In this document: positions 35,080 through 44,123 of the stretch, one piece after another
Layout of the letters: every line of letters begins with the position of its first letter
How positions within the stretch are numbered: the first letter of the stretch is position 1
Assembly: GCA_949282305.1 (NCBI GenBank)
Contig: CASDPB010000047.1
Span: forward strand, 62,001-126,000
Reading direction: 5' to 3'
Length of the DNA stretch: 64,000 bases
From: an uncultured Lentisphaeria bacterium
GTDB taxonomy: Bacteria > Verrucomicrobiota > Lentisphaeria > Victivallales > UBA1829
Translations under genes and position numbers: made by a program
Notes under the pieces: model-generated
Seen by the model: only the letters and a program-made list of their open reading frames with translations
Databases searched by the model: none
Told to the model about the DNA's origin: nothing

Positions 35080-36618
35080 TCACTTCAGCCGGAATGTTTC
35101 CCCCGCACGTCTGGTCATGTCCGCGATCTTCTCTCCGGCGCCCGGGGGAAGTTTTGCGGTCCTGAGCCATTTCTCAAACAGCGCGGTATCCCAGTCCATA
35201 TCCTCCGCTCCCTGCTTGAACTGCGGCAGAAGCCCGTAAAAAGTCTTCATGGCTTCCTCCGCATTTCCGCCGGAGGCGAGCCGGGCGGATGCCGCCAGGT
35301 AACTGGAAATGCACTTCATGGCTTTGTCGGCGGAACGGAGCAGCGTATCTGAATCAAGAAGTTTCAGAGCCTCCGCATATTTTCCCCGGACGATGTACAG
35401 TTCCGCAAGATTGATCTGCGTCACCGGCGTGGCGTCTTTCTTCAGCAGTTTTTCATAAGCCTTCTCCGCATCGTCAAGTTTATCGAGGTGCGAGCTGGCA
35501 ACTGCCAGTCCCTCCTGCACCTCGGGAAGATCCGCCATGTCAGACGTCTCCGAGAGCTTTTTATAGTCCAGATAAGCCTTTTCGTAGTTGCGCTGCAGCA
35601 TGTAAGCGCCCGCCCTCGATATGCGGGCAAAGACATCATTCCCGTCCTGTTTGAGAAGCCCGGAGGCATACTGGACAAGCCCGTCCATATCCTTCAGCAG
35701 ATAATAGAGCTCAATCCGCCCCCGGATAAATTCCACGGCATTGCCGGATACCGCAATCGCCACCTTGATGTCATCCAGCGCCTCCTCCTTCTTCCCGTTC
35801 ATCGCATGGAGAAACGCTCTTTCGCGATAGAAGAACGGATCAGCCGGATTCAGACGGAGCGCCTCATTGAAATAGGCTTCCGCCTCCTTGCGCTGTTCCT
35901 TCTTCATGGCGACAAGCCCGCGGCAGTAAGGAATCGCCGGATGCTTCGGATTCAGCTTTGTCTCCTTGTCCAGTTCGGCAAGAGCCGCATCATAATTCCG
36001 GTTTCTGTAAAAGTCGAGGAATGCGGAATGAATCACCTTCCAAACGCTCTCACGGATCATGAAGTTGCGCCCCGCGTTCTGATATGCCTTGAGCAGATAC
36101 TGAAATCCGTCCGCATACTGATACTGCGCATAGCGGATCATACCAAGCACCAGCAGACAGTCCGGATCTTTCTGATAATCGGGAATGCTTTCGATCTGTT
36201 TTGCGGCGTCATCCAGAAACATCTCGTTGCGGTGCCAGAAGCGCGCCAGTGCGATTTTCCCTTTTTTCAGTCCGCCGTCCGCGGCAATCCGGTAATATTT
36301 CGCCGCGGAAATGCCGTCCTGTTTCACGCCCTGCCCCAGGTCATACATGCAGGCAAGGAGAAGCGCGGATTCCAGATCATTCCTGTCGGCTTCTTCCTGC
36401 AGAGTCTCGAACGCCTCTTTCAGAAGCGCGGCACGTTTCTCCGCCTCCTGTGTTTTCACAGCCTGAAAATAAATCTCCCTGCCGGATTTTTTCACTTCCT
36501 GAACAGCCTGCTTCCGACACTCCGGACTCTCCTGTTCCTCCGTTGCCGCAGTCGAGCAGGAGGAACAGACACCCAGCGCAAGAAGTGCGCCGCCTGCAAG
36601 TAACAGTTTATCAAACAT
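35080..36618 (-). CDS. TPR/Sel1-repeat lipoprotein
   Basis: 512 residues. N-terminal hydrophobic segment followed by CSSC (Cys18/Cys21), a probable though imperfect lipobox. A Sel1-like repeat near 90-120 (LACMYDLGQGVKQDGISAAKYY) is followed by TPR units (NPKHPAIPYCRGLVAMKKEQ, EAYFNEALRLNPADPFFYRERAF, DDAEKAYEKLLKK). Such proteins are protein-interaction scaffolds in the periplasm or envelope. It starts 15 bases after the znuB stop and is likely the fifth gene of the metal-uptake transcript; the partner is unknown. Confidence 0.8.
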   Translation of the reverse strand: MFDKLLLAGGALLALGVCSSCSTAATEEQESPECRKQAVQEVKKSGREIYFQAVKTQEAEKRAALLKEAFETLQEEADRNDLESALLLACMYDLGQGVKQDGISAAKYYRIAADGGLKKGKIALARFWHRNEMFLDDAAKQIESIPDYQKDPDCLLVLGMIRYAQYQYADGFQYLLKAYQNAGRNFMIRESVWKVIHSAFLDFYRNRNYDAALAELDKETKLNPKHPAIPYCRGLVAMKKEQRKEAEAYFNEALRLNPADPFFYRERAFLHAMNGKKEEALDDIKVAIAVSGNAVEFIRGRIELYYLLKDMDGLVQYASGLLKQDGNDVFARISRAGAYMLQRNYEKAYLDYKKLSETSDMADLPEVQEGLAVASSHLDKLDDAEKAYEKLLKKDATPVTQINLAELYIVRGKYAEALKLLDSDTLLRSADKAMKCISSYLAASARLASGGNAEEAMKTFYGLLPQFKQGAEDMDWDTALFEKWLRTAKLPPGAGEKIADMTRRAGETFRLK

Positions 36619-36633
36619 GGCAAAATCTCCGTC

Positions 36634-37500
36634 TTAAGATTTTTTTGGTTTCAAGATTCCGAACAGCAGACTGATGCAGAAAATGACACATGCACACAGC
36701 ACAATGGTCGCACCGGACGCCGTTTCCGCCCACGGCTGGGCGGAGATCAGAAGACCCGATATACCGGAACATACACCAATTATGATGGAAATCCAGAACA
36801 TCATCCCGGAACTTTTCGACAAATTGCGTGCCGCGGCGGCGGGGACGATCAGAAGCGCGGTCACGAGAAGCACTCCGGCGGATTTTACGGAAAAAATCAC
36901 AACCAGCGACAACAGCGCCACATAAGTATACTGGTAAAAGGCGGTGTGCACCCTGTGGGTACGCGCCAGCTGCTCATGAAGCCCGATCGCATTCAGGCGG
37001 TTGTAGGCAAAAATCTGAAAAAGGAAGAATGCGCAGAACAGCAGAAACAGATACAGGAGGTCATTGTGCGTGACAGTCAGAATATCCCCGTAAAGAAACA
37101 CCTGCATGTCTCTTGCCACATTCGGATTGCGGCTCACAAGGGCAAGCCCGAACGCCACAACCGCGGAGAAGAAGACGCCGATCACCGTATCCGAGGAGAG
37201 CGAGGAACGCTGCTTCATCGCCATGATTCCGACACCGATCGCCAGTGCCAGCAGCGGCATCGTCAGGTCGGGGCTGAGCCCGAAAATGAGTCCGAGCGCC
37301 ACACCGGCAAAAGCGGAATGCCCGATCGCGTCCGAAAAAAAAGACATGCGGAAATTCACCACCTGAATTCCGGCGGCGGCAGCCAGAGGCGCCGTCAGCA
37401 GAACCCCGAGAAAAGCCTCCTGCATGAAACGCAGCTTCATACATTCAAACGGCAGCATTCCGACAATGCCGCATAAGAAATCAATTACTGTTTCGAGCAT
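36634..37500 (-). CDS. znuB: Metal ABC transporter permease, ZnuB/MntB family
   Basis: About 288 residues with eight to nine hydrophobic segments and the family hallmarks NFRMSFFSDAIGHSAFAGVALG and FSVKSAGVLLVTALLIVPAAAA. Imports zinc or manganese through the inner membrane with the two genes before it. The first in-frame start is a TTG at 37509, but ATG 37500 is taken; both overlap the end of the ATPase gene (stop 37485), indicating coupled translation. Confidence 0.93.
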   Translation of the reverse strand: MLETVIDFLCGIVGMLPFECMKLRFMQEAFLGVLLTAPLAAAAGIQVVNFRMSFFSDAIGHSAFAGVALGLIFGLSPDLTMPLLALAIGVGIMAMKQRSSLSSDTVIGVFFSAVVAFGLALVSRNPNVARDMQVFLYGDILTVTHNDLLYLFLLFCAFFLFQIFAYNRLNAIGLHEQLARTHRVHTAFYQYTYVALLSLVVIFSVKSAGVLLVTALLIVPAAAARNLSKSSGMMFWISIIIGVCSGISGLLISAQPWAETASGATIVLCACVIFCISLLFGILKPKKS

Positions 37501-38288
37501 AATCTGCAACCGACTCCATGTTTGTCATATTTCACCATTCCCATGTGAAGACCGAACGTCGCGGACAATGCGTCCGAGGTAAGAACCTCCTCCGGCACCC
37601 CTTCGGCATACACCTTTTTATTGATGCAGATCACATGTTCCGCATGTGCGGCAACCATCGAAAGGTCATGACTGACCATCACCTGCGTAAATCCGAGCTT
37701 CCGCCGGAACTTTTCCAGCAGTTCGCAGCAGAGTTGCTCCCCCTTGAAGTCAACTCCCGCGGCGGGTTCGTCGAGGATCAGTATCTCAGGATTCTGCATC
37801 AGCGCCTGCGCCAGCAGAACCCGCTGGAGTTCGCCGCCGGAAAGGGCTCCGAGGCTCCGCTCCGCAAGATGCCCGCATTCCACCTCGGTCAGATACTCCG
37901 CGCATTGCCGGCGGAACGCCTTTGAAATGCCGAAAAAAACGGGACGCCGGACCAGTCCGCCCGCAAGAAACTCAGTTACGGTCAAAGGCATGTCACGGTC
38001 GAAAATCAACTTCTGCGGGACATAGCCGAAACGCGGTTTCCTGCGCGAAAAATTTCCTGAAGCATCTCCGAATTCAATTCTGCCGTTGTAGGGGATGTCC
38101 TCAAGCAGCGCTTTGGTAAGAGTGGTTTTCCCCGCTCCGTTCGGACCCACGATCGCGGTGCACATGCCGCGCGGAATTTCCGCGGAAACATCTTCCAGAA
38201 TCGAAACCGCACCGATCCGGACATTTAAGTCGCGTATCCTGACCGCAACATGGCTTCCGCAATGGCATTTGTCTTCTTCCGAATTCAT
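37485..38288 (-). CDS. znuC: Metal ABC transporter ATP-binding protein
   Basis: 267 residues. Walker A GPNGAGKTTLTKALLED, signature LSGGELQRVLLAQAL, Walker B EILILDEPAAGVD and the H-loop MVSHDLSMV are complete. Both ends carry metal-ligand-like extras: CHCGSH at residues 8-13 and HGVGCRLCSKQ at the C-terminus, not part of the core fold. Energises the zinc/manganese importer. Its ATG overlaps the znuA stop (ATGA at 38285-38288). Confidence 0.93.
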   Translation of the reverse strand: MNSEEDKCHCGSHVAVRIRDLNVRIGAVSILEDVSAEIPRGMCTAIVGPNGAGKTTLTKALLEDIPYNGRIEFGDASGNFSRRKPRFGYVPQKLIFDRDMPLTVTEFLAGGLVRRPVFFGISKAFRRQCAEYLTEVECGHLAERSLGALSGGELQRVLLAQALMQNPEILILDEPAAGVDFKGEQLCCELLEKFRRKLGFTQVMVSHDLSMVAAHAEHVICINKKVYAEGVPEEVLTSDALSATFGLHMGMVKYDKHGVGCRLCSKQ

Positions 38289-39199
38289 TTGTCCAGAGTC
38301 TTTCCGAGAATTTCAAGATTTTTCTTCATGGTCTTTTCATAATAGTCCAGCGGGGCGTCCGCCGGACCGTTTGCCACGGGGTCAAGTTCCGCAAGCGGGA
38401 TGCCGCATTCCCGGGCGATCGTGCGTGCGACACGCGAAGGATACTGGGGTTCCGTATAAATGACGTCTATCCCGCTTCCCTTGAGCTTCTTCACAAGATC
38501 CGCCATTTCCGAAGCCGTGACTCCGGATTCGGGTCCCCCCATGATCGTTGCCGCAATCGGCAGATTCAGATTGTGCGCCAGATAGTCGAAAACGCCATGC
38601 TGAGTTACAATTTTCCGGTCGCTGAAACGGTATTTCCGCGCGGCGGCTGTAAATTCATCGCAGAGTCTGCGGAGTTTTGCGGTATAGGCCTCCGCATTCG
38701 CCCTGTAGGAGGCCGCATTCGCCGGATCGGCAGACGCAAGCCCCCGGGCGATATTCGCCACGATTCCGACGGCTTCAAACGGACTTGCAAAAAGATGCGG
38801 ATTTTTCCTGCCGCGGTGATGCCCATGACAGGCGGCATGACTGCACTCCTCCGCAAGTTCCAGTGCCGGAATCCCTTCCGACGTATCCACTGTTCTGGCG
38901 TCCGGATTCATTTTCCGGAGCGGATTCAGAATAAAATCATCCAGTCCAAGACCGTTGCGGACAAGCACCATGTTTTTCGCGCCGAGCCTGCGCATGTCGC
39001 GCGGAGTCAGCGCGTAATCATGCGGACATCCCGTTCCCGGCGGAATGACAAGTTCCGTGTTGACGTTGTTGCATCCCTGCGTGACATTCCGCGTCAGCAG
39101 ATAAAGCGGAAACGTGGTGCAGTAGACATTCAGCGGTTCCGCCGCACCGCAGACAGCTCCCGCAAACAGCAGGAAACAGGAAACAATGAAACTTCTCAT
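38285..39199 (-). CDS. znuA: Zinc ABC transporter substrate-binding protein
   Basis: 304 residues with a signal peptide (FIVSCFLLFAGAVCGAAE). Cluster A-I binding protein with the expected ligands: His in GCPHDYALTP, His in KNPHLFASP, His in TQHGVFDYL and Asp in ELDPVANG. A short Cys/His loop (CSHAACHGHHRGRKNPH) precedes the second ligand, favouring zinc over manganese. The ATG at 39199 is preferred over GTG 39208 because GGAGGAG lies eight bases upstream. It overlaps the stop of the RHH regulator by ATGA. Confidence 0.94.
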   Translation of the reverse strand: MRSFIVSCFLLFAGAVCGAAEPLNVYCTTFPLYLLTRNVTQGCNNVNTELVIPPGTGCPHDYALTPRDMRRLGAKNMVLVRNGLGLDDFILNPLRKMNPDARTVDTSEGIPALELAEECSHAACHGHHRGRKNPHLFASPFEAVGIVANIARGLASADPANAASYRANAEAYTAKLRRLCDEFTAAARKYRFSDRKIVTQHGVFDYLAHNLNLPIAATIMGGPESGVTASEMADLVKKLKGSGIDVIYTEPQYPSRVARTIARECGIPLAELDPVANGPADAPLDYYEKTMKKNLEILGKTLDK

Positions 39200-39483
39200 C
39201 GGCAGCACTCCTCCTTAACGTCATGTTCATGGTCGCGGCACTCAATTTCGAGTCCATCGCATTTTCTGCATCTCTTCAGAGTATGGAACTTGGCAAACGT
39301 CTTCCAGTGCCGCCGCTGTTTCTCATTCAGGAATCCGGCGCCGCCGCAGAACGGACACGTTTCATCAAGCGCGTTCAGCACCGCAGCGCGGATGAACTCC
39401 GACTTGTTCGGTATCTTGTTCAGGGCGGCAAGCATTTCTCCTTCCGCCTTGAAGGTGATGACAGCCTGTTTCTTTTCGCTCAT
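39196..39483 (-). CDS. Ribbon-helix-helix protein with Cys/His metal-binding tail, putative zinc regulator
   Basis: 95 residues. Residues 6-40 (QAVITFKAEGEMLAALNKIP, SEFIRAAVLNAL) have the beta-helix-helix pattern of CopG/MetJ-type DNA-binding proteins. Residues 43-94 hold CPFC (43-46), CRKC (72-75), Cys82, HEH (85-87) and a final CC (93-94), enough ligands for one or two zinc ions. GGAGG five bases before ATG 39483 fixes the start. It is the first gene of the znuACB operon and is coupled to znuA by ATGA. A metal-responsive repressor standing in for a Fur-family Zur is inferred; no fur-like gene is in the window. Confidence 0.78.
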   Translation of the reverse strand: MSEKKQAVITFKAEGEMLAALNKIPNKSEFIRAAVLNALDETCPFCGGAGFLNEKQRRHWKTFAKFHTLKRCRKCDGLEIECRDHEHDVKEECCR

Positions 39484-39514
39484 AAAAGCCTCCATGGGTT
39501 CACAGACCGGAAAC

Positions 39515-39540
39515 GTAATACAAAGTAATACTATTGTCAA
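39515..39540 (-). promoter_or_regulatory. znu operon promoter with tandem GTATTAC repeats
   Basis: On the minus strand TTGACA (39535-39540) begins a promoter whose spacer contains two direct copies of GTATTAC (plus strand GTAATAC at 39515-39521 and 39525-39531), exactly 10 bp apart, one DNA turn. Direct repeats on one face suit cooperative binding of RHH dimers. The -10 is not sharp (TATTAC or TACGTT). The epimerase gene at 39695 diverges from the same region. Confidence 0.6.
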
Positions 39541-39694
39541 GTGGAAAAGAGAAAGATTTCCGGAAAATAAAGAGATCAAGCCCGTCCCCGCCCTTTTAAT
39601 TTTCCGCAATATCCTCTCCCGTCATTTGCAAAAACGGCGGGGGGGAATTAAACTACTTTCCGGAATCTGTCCAATAACGGAAGGGAGTTGTTAT

Positions 39695-40486
39695 ATGAAT
39701 TTATGTATGATGTCCATGATGATGGAAGGGAAATTCACGCCTGCGGAGATCATTCAGACGGCGCTTGACTGCGGCATGTCCGCAATCGACTGGGTCACTA
39801 CCCATGGCACTCCGGCGGAAGAACTCCGGAAACGCTGCGACGACGCCGGGCTTCCCGTTGCGGCGCACACGCCGCTGATCCGCGGTTTCATTGAAGAATC
39901 CCCCAATGCCATGGATGAATTCAAACGCGCCGTGGAAGACGCTGTCACCCTGGGAGCTCCGGTCATGATGATTCCGCCGTTTGCGCATAAGCGCATCATG
40001 ACACAGGCGGAAGACCGGAGGCTCTGGATTGAACAATATCGGGAGATGCTCCCGATTGCCAGGAAGGCGGGAATTACTCTCACCTTTGAAAGCACAGCCC
40101 TGGACCGAAGCCCGATTGTCACCGCAGAGGAAGCGCTGGAAGTCCTGAATGCGGTTCCGGGACTCTGCCTCACTTTCGACAACGGCAATGTCGCCACTGC
40201 GGAAAACGATGCGGAGTCCTACCGCAAGGTTCAGGATTACGTAGTCCATATCCATTTCAAAGACTGGCTCGTCACCGACAAGCCGGTCCCGGGAGCCGAC
40301 CGCAAACGCGACGGGCGCTATTACACCCTTGCGCTGATCGGAAAAGGCAATATTGATTTTGCCGCGACCTGGAAAGCAATCCGGGAAAGCGGATACCGGG
40401 GATATGTCAATCTGGAAACCTGCGACCCGGAAATCCCCATCCGCGATGCCCTGAAACAGGTCTGCGACCGTCTGCGCGACTGGTAA
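39695..40486 (+). CDS. Sugar phosphate isomerase/epimerase family protein
   Basis: 263 residues, xylose-isomerase-like TIM barrel (AP endonuclease 2 fold). Metal and substrate residues appear as GITLTFESTALD, LCLTFDNGNVATA, DYVVHIHFKDW and GYVNLETCDPEIP. Family members epimerise or isomerise sugars and inosose-type compounds with a divalent metal. GGGAG before the ATG at 39695 sets the start. Single gene followed by a terminator; substrate not assignable. Confidence 0.87.
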   Translation: MNLCMMSMMMEGKFTPAEIIQTALDCGMSAIDWVTTHGTPAEELRKRCDDAGLPVAAHTPLIRGFIEESPNAMDEFKRAVEDAVTLGAPVMMIPPFAHKRIMTQAEDRRLWIEQYREMLPIARKAGITLTFESTALDRSPIVTAEEALEVLNAVPGLCLTFDNGNVATAENDAESYRKVQDYVVHIHFKDWLVTDKPVPGADRKRDGRYYTLALIGKGNIDFAATWKAIRESGYRGYVNLETCDPEIPIRDALKQVCDRLRDW

Positions 40487-40533
40487 TCCGATTCGCAGAA
40501 CGGCTCCTCCTTCCGACAGGAGCGGGAGAACAG

Positions 40534-40586
40534 GAAACCGGATTCATCCTCTCCGCCCCTCCAGATTCCGGTTTCTCCATTTTTTC
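40534..40586 (+). terminator. Intrinsic terminator after the epimerase gene
   Basis: GAAACCGGA/TCCGGTTTC stem (40534-40542 with 40567-40575), long loop, and TTTTTT at 40580. Confidence 0.75.
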
Positions 40587-40673
40587 CTGTTTTTTTCAAT
40601 GACCGCACAATAAAACAGGAACATTGCACGTTACAGAAGCATAACCGTTGTAAAATAAAGGATGGGATCATTT

Positions 40674-41981
40674 ATGAAAGCAACTATCAAACTCGTCATT
40701 CTGTTTCTCATTGTCGCCGCCATCGTCGCTCTGGCTGTATGGGGATACCGAAGCTACGCCGACACAGGAGAGAAAACCGTCTTCCGGACAGATTCTCTTG
40801 AAAAAACGGAACTGATGCGCACGATCAGTGCAACAGGCACCGTGGAACCGGAAGAGCTGGTGAACGTCGGCGCGCAGGTTCAGGGGATGATTGCCCAGTT
40901 CGGAAAGGATACAGCCGGCAAAAGCGTCGATTACGGCTCCGTCATCAGAAACGGCGACATTCTTGCGTTAATCGACGATTCCCTGTATGCCGCGGAGCTG
41001 AAATCAGCCGAAGCGGAACAGCTCCAGGCAAAGGCGGCGATTCAAAGCGCAAAAGCCAACATCCAGCAGTCCGAAGCGAAATGCAAACTTGCTTTGCAGG
41101 AATGGACACGCGCACAGCAGCTTTATCCGACCAACGCCATAGCGAAAACGACGTATGACAGTGCCAAAGCGGATTACGACGCCGCTGTGGCGGATCTTGC
41201 CGTTCAAAAGGCAAGCCTGGCGCAGGCGGAGGCCTCCCTTGCGGCGGCAAATGCGGCGCAGGAGCGGGCAGCCCGCAATCTCGGCTACTGCACGATCAAA
41301 TCGCCGGTGGACGGCGTCATCATCGACCGCCGGGTCAGCATCGGGCAGACCGTTGTTTCAAGCATGAGCGCCCCGAGCCTGTTCCTGATCGCCAAAGACC
41401 TCAAAAGAATGCAGATCTGGGTGTCCGTCAACGAGGCCGATGTCGGCATGATAAAAGTCGGTCAGCCGGTCATCTTCACGGTGGACGCCTTCCAGGGACG
41501 CGAATTCAAAGGCGAAGTGCAGAAAATCCGGCTCAACGCCACCATGTCGCAGAACGTCGTCACATACGTTGTGGAGGTCGGCACCGACAATTCCGACGGC
41601 ACTCTGCTGCCCTACCTGACCGCCAATGTCAAGTTCGTTCTGGACAAGCGCGAAAATGCGTTTGCCGTTCCCAACGCCGCGCTCCGGTTCACCCCCGACG
41701 CGGCCGATCTCAAGCCGGAATACCAGTCCGTCCTGAATGAAACTCCGGTGAAAGGCGAACGCACCATCTGGACCGTTGAAAACGAAGTCCTCAAACCGTT
41801 AAAGGTCAGAACGGGCCTCAATACCGGCACGGAAACGGAGATCATTGCCGACACACTCAGGGAGGGGCTCGTATACGTAACCGGCAAGGAAACGGTCAAG
41901 ACCATTCAGAATGCGGGAAGCAATTCCGCCAGTCCGTTCCTGCCCACACCGCCTCACAGAAGGAACCAGAAGAAAAAATGA
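40674..41981 (+). CDS. macA: MacA-type periplasmic adaptor of an ABC efflux system
   Basis: 435 residues. Membrane anchor at residues 5-25, lipoyl halves (SATGTVEPEELVNVGAQVQG and LGYCTIKSPVDGVIIDRRVS), a long alpha-hairpin between them (about 95-195, Ala/Gln/Glu-rich heptads), then beta-barrel and membrane-proximal domains (FQGREFKGEVQKIRL). It bridges the inner-membrane MacB complex to a TolC-like channel, which is not encoded here. ATG 40674 fits GGGA spacing better than 40662. Its stop overlaps the ATPase start (ATGA at 41978). Confidence 0.92.
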   Translation: MKATIKLVILFLIVAAIVALAVWGYRSYADTGEKTVFRTDSLEKTELMRTISATGTVEPEELVNVGAQVQGMIAQFGKDTAGKSVDYGSVIRNGDILALIDDSLYAAELKSAEAEQLQAKAAIQSAKANIQQSEAKCKLALQEWTRAQQLYPTNAIAKTTYDSAKADYDAAVADLAVQKASLAQAEASLAAANAAQERAARNLGYCTIKSPVDGVIIDRRVSIGQTVVSSMSAPSLFLIAKDLKRMQIWVSVNEADVGMIKVGQPVIFTVDAFQGREFKGEVQKIRLNATMSQNVVTYVVEVGTDNSDGTLLPYLTANVKFVLDKRENAFAVPNAALRFTPDAADLKPEYQSVLNETPVKGERTIWTVENEVLKPLKVRTGLNTGTETEIIADTLREGLVYVTGKETVKTIQNAGSNSASPFLPTPPHRRNQKKK

Positions 41982-42670
41982 GCCTCATTGAACTGAAATC
42001 CATAACAAAGACCTATTTTCTCGGTGAAATTGACGTGCCTGTCCTGAAAGGCATCACCATGAATATCGAGAAAGGAGAATATGTCGCCCTGATGGGAGCA
42101 TCGGGATCCGGGAAAAGCACGCTCATGAACATCCTGGGGTGTCTGGACCGCCCGACAACCGGCGAGTATTTCCTCGAAGGACAGGAAGTCGGCTCTCTTT
42201 CCGGAGACAAGCGGGCGCAGGTGCGGAACAAACACATCGGGTTTGTATTCCAGAGTTTCAATCTTCTGCCGCGGACCAGTGCGCTGGAAAACGTCATCAT
42301 GCCGCTGTTCTATACTGCCGGTTCGCTTTCCACCAAAGAGGCGCAGGAACGCGGACGTGCCATGCTGAAACGGGTGGGGCTCGGCGAAAGAATGAATCAC
42401 TATCCGTCACAGCTTTCCGGCGGACAGCAGCAGCGTGTCGCGATCGCCCGTGCTCTGATCAACCGTCCGCCGGTTCTGTTCGCCGATGAACCGACGGGAA
42501 ATCTGGATTCCAAGACCAGCGTGGACGTGATGAAAATTTTTGAAGAACTCAATCAGGAGGGGATTACGATTATTCTCGTCACGCACGCGAAGGAAGTCGC
42601 CGACTATGCCAGGAGAACAATTCATATTCACGACGGGCTCCTGGTCAGCGGCGCATACGGAGGTGAATAA
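41978..42670 (+). CDS. MacB-type ABC transporter ATP-binding protein
   Basis: 230 residues of the LolD/MacB group. Walker [13 protein letters not shown], the family-typical [19 protein letters not shown], signature [15 protein letters not shown] and Walker [13 protein letters not shown] are intact. It powers the mechanotransmission-type permease encoded next, unlike E. coli MacB, where both parts are fused. Exports drugs, peptides or lipoprotein-like substrates; the cargo is unknown. Confidence 0.94.
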   Translation: MSLIELKSITKTYFLGEIDVPVLKGITMNIEKGEYVALMGASGSGKSTLMNILGCLDRPTTGEYFLEGQEVGSLSGDKRAQVRNKHIGFVFQSFNLLPRTSALENVIMPLFYTAGSLSTKEAQERGRAMLKRVGLGERMNHYPSQLSGGQQQRVAIARALINRPPVLFADEPTGNLDSKTSVDVMKIFEELNQEGITIILVTHAKEVADYARRTIHIHDGLLVSGAYGGE

Positions 42671-42671
42671 G

Positions 42672-44033
42672 ATGTCATTACTGAGAACCATAGAGGTCGC
42701 CTTAAAGGCGCTCCGGCGCAACCCGACGCGCGCCCTGCTGACCGCACTCGGCATTGTGATCGGCATTGCCGCCGTGATCGCCATGATGGAAATCGGCAAC
42801 GGCTCTTCCACGGCAATCCGGACATCCATTGAAAAAATGGGCGCGAATTCCATTATGGTGCTTCCCGGCGCGCCGCGTGTGCCCGGCGGAGTACGGCAGG
42901 GTATGGGCAACAGCATGTCGCTCACTCCGGAGGACTGCAATGCGATTCTCGCGGAATGCCATACCGTCGACAAGGCGGTGCCGATCGTCCGGGCATCCTC
43001 GACGCAGGTGATCGCCGGAAATAAAAACTGGATGCCGAACACGATCGTCGGCTCGGCACCGGATTATTTCGACATTCGGGACTGGGGCGTGACGGAGGGG
43101 CGCATCTTCACGCAGCGGGAAGTCGATACACGTGCCAGAGTCTGTGTCGTCGGCACGAAGATCGTGCAGGAGCTTTTCGGCGGCAATTCTCCCGTTGACT
43201 CGGAAATCCGCATTCAGAACGTGACGTTCACGGTGATCGGCGTCCTTCAGTCAAAAGGCGCAAATATGATGGGATTCGATGAAGACGACATCATCGTCGC
43301 GCCATGGACCACCATCCGTCTGCGGGTGACGGGCTTGAAGACAGGAGATCCGACGAACACAACCAGTGAGGCGACCACCTCCCCCAGCGCCCTGTATTCG
43401 GCAGAGGGAGTTGCCTTCTATCCGGAACAGGCGGAAAACTTTGAAACCGACACGCTTCATACACCGAAATTCACTCAGGTCGATCAGATCATGCTGACAG
43501 CGTCTGTTCCGGAAAAGGTCAATGACGCGATTGACGAGGTTACAAATCTTCTGCGGGAACGGCACCGGATCGGCCCCGACAAGGAGGATGATTTCCATGT
43601 CCGCAACTTTGCCGAATTCATGAAGACGCTGAACAGCACATCAACTCTGATGACCAATCTGCTGCTGGTCGTGGCAATGATTTCCCTGGCGGTCGGCGGT
43701 GTGGGCATCATGAACATCATGCTGGTGTCCGTCACGGAACGCACGCGGGAAATCGGACTGCGCATGGCGGTCGGTGCGCGCTCCCGCGATATTCTGAAGC
43801 AGTTTCTTGTGGAGTCCATCCTGCTCTGCCTCGTCGGCGGACTGGTCGGCATCCTTCTCGGCCGCGGCGCCGCCATGATGGTCAAATACCAGCTGGGATG
43901 GCCGATTGAACCCAGTCCCGGCGGAATGATTGCGGCGGTTCTGGTGTCGGCGGCAGTCGGCATTGTTTTCGGTTTCTATCCGGCATGGAAAGCCTCGAAA
44001 CTTGACCCGATTGAAGCTCTGCGCTACGAGTAA
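42672..44033 (+). CDS. MacB-type ABC transporter permease (FtsX domain)
   Basis: 453 residues from ATG 42672, preceded by GAGGTG and one base after the ATPase stop. One N-terminal membrane helix (ALLTALGIVIGIAAVIAMM), a large periplasmic MacB_PCD domain (NSIMVLPGAPRVPGG, VSSMRIVQ-like central part), then three helices with FtsX signature SVTERTREIGLRMAVGARSRDI. Forms the MacAB core with its two upstream neighbours. Confidence 0.94.
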   Translation: MSLLRTIEVALKALRRNPTRALLTALGIVIGIAAVIAMMEIGNGSSTAIRTSIEKMGANSIMVLPGAPRVPGGVRQGMGNSMSLTPEDCNAILAECHTVDKAVPIVRASSTQVIAGNKNWMPNTIVGSAPDYFDIRDWGVTEGRIFTQREVDTRARVCVVGTKIVQELFGGNSPVDSEIRIQNVTFTVIGVLQSKGANMMGFDEDDIIVAPWTTIRLRVTGLKTGDPTNTTSEATTSPSALYSAEGVAFYPEQAENFETDTLHTPKFTQVDQIMLTASVPEKVNDAIDEVTNLLRERHRIGPDKEDDFHVRNFAEFMKTLNSTSTLMTNLLLVVAMISLAVGGVGIMNIMLVSVTERTREIGLRMAVGARSRDILKQFLVESILLCLVGGLVGILLGRGAAMMVKYQLGWPIEPSPGGMIAAVLVSAAVGIVFGFYPAWKASKLDPIEALRYE

Positions 44034-44060
44034 TGCCGTTTTCCCGCAGAACAAGAGCAT

Positions 44061-44106
44061 AAAACAGTCCCCGGTTGCGAATGGAGTGAAACACAACCGG
44101 GGACTG
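44061..44106. terminator. Terminator between macB permease and the convergent epimerase
   Basis: Perfect 13-bp stem CAGTCCCCGGTTG/CAACCGGGGACTG (44065-44077 with 44094-44106) and TTTT on the minus strand. Stronger for the minus-strand gene ending at 44124. Confidence 0.8.
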
Positions 44107-44123
44107 CTGCTGTTCAGGAATCC

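Noticed and set aside
32942-35239. 765-codon plus-strand frame opposite rpmB and the GH42-like gene
   Set aside because: It covers two real minus-strand genes and the gap between them, has basic low-information composition and no ribosome binding site.
38573-39694. Upstream extension of the epimerase frame across znuA and the RHH gene
   Set aside because: The epimerase fold starts at MNLCMMSMM, ATG 39695, with GGGAG ahead; the extension is opposite znuA and the RHH gene.
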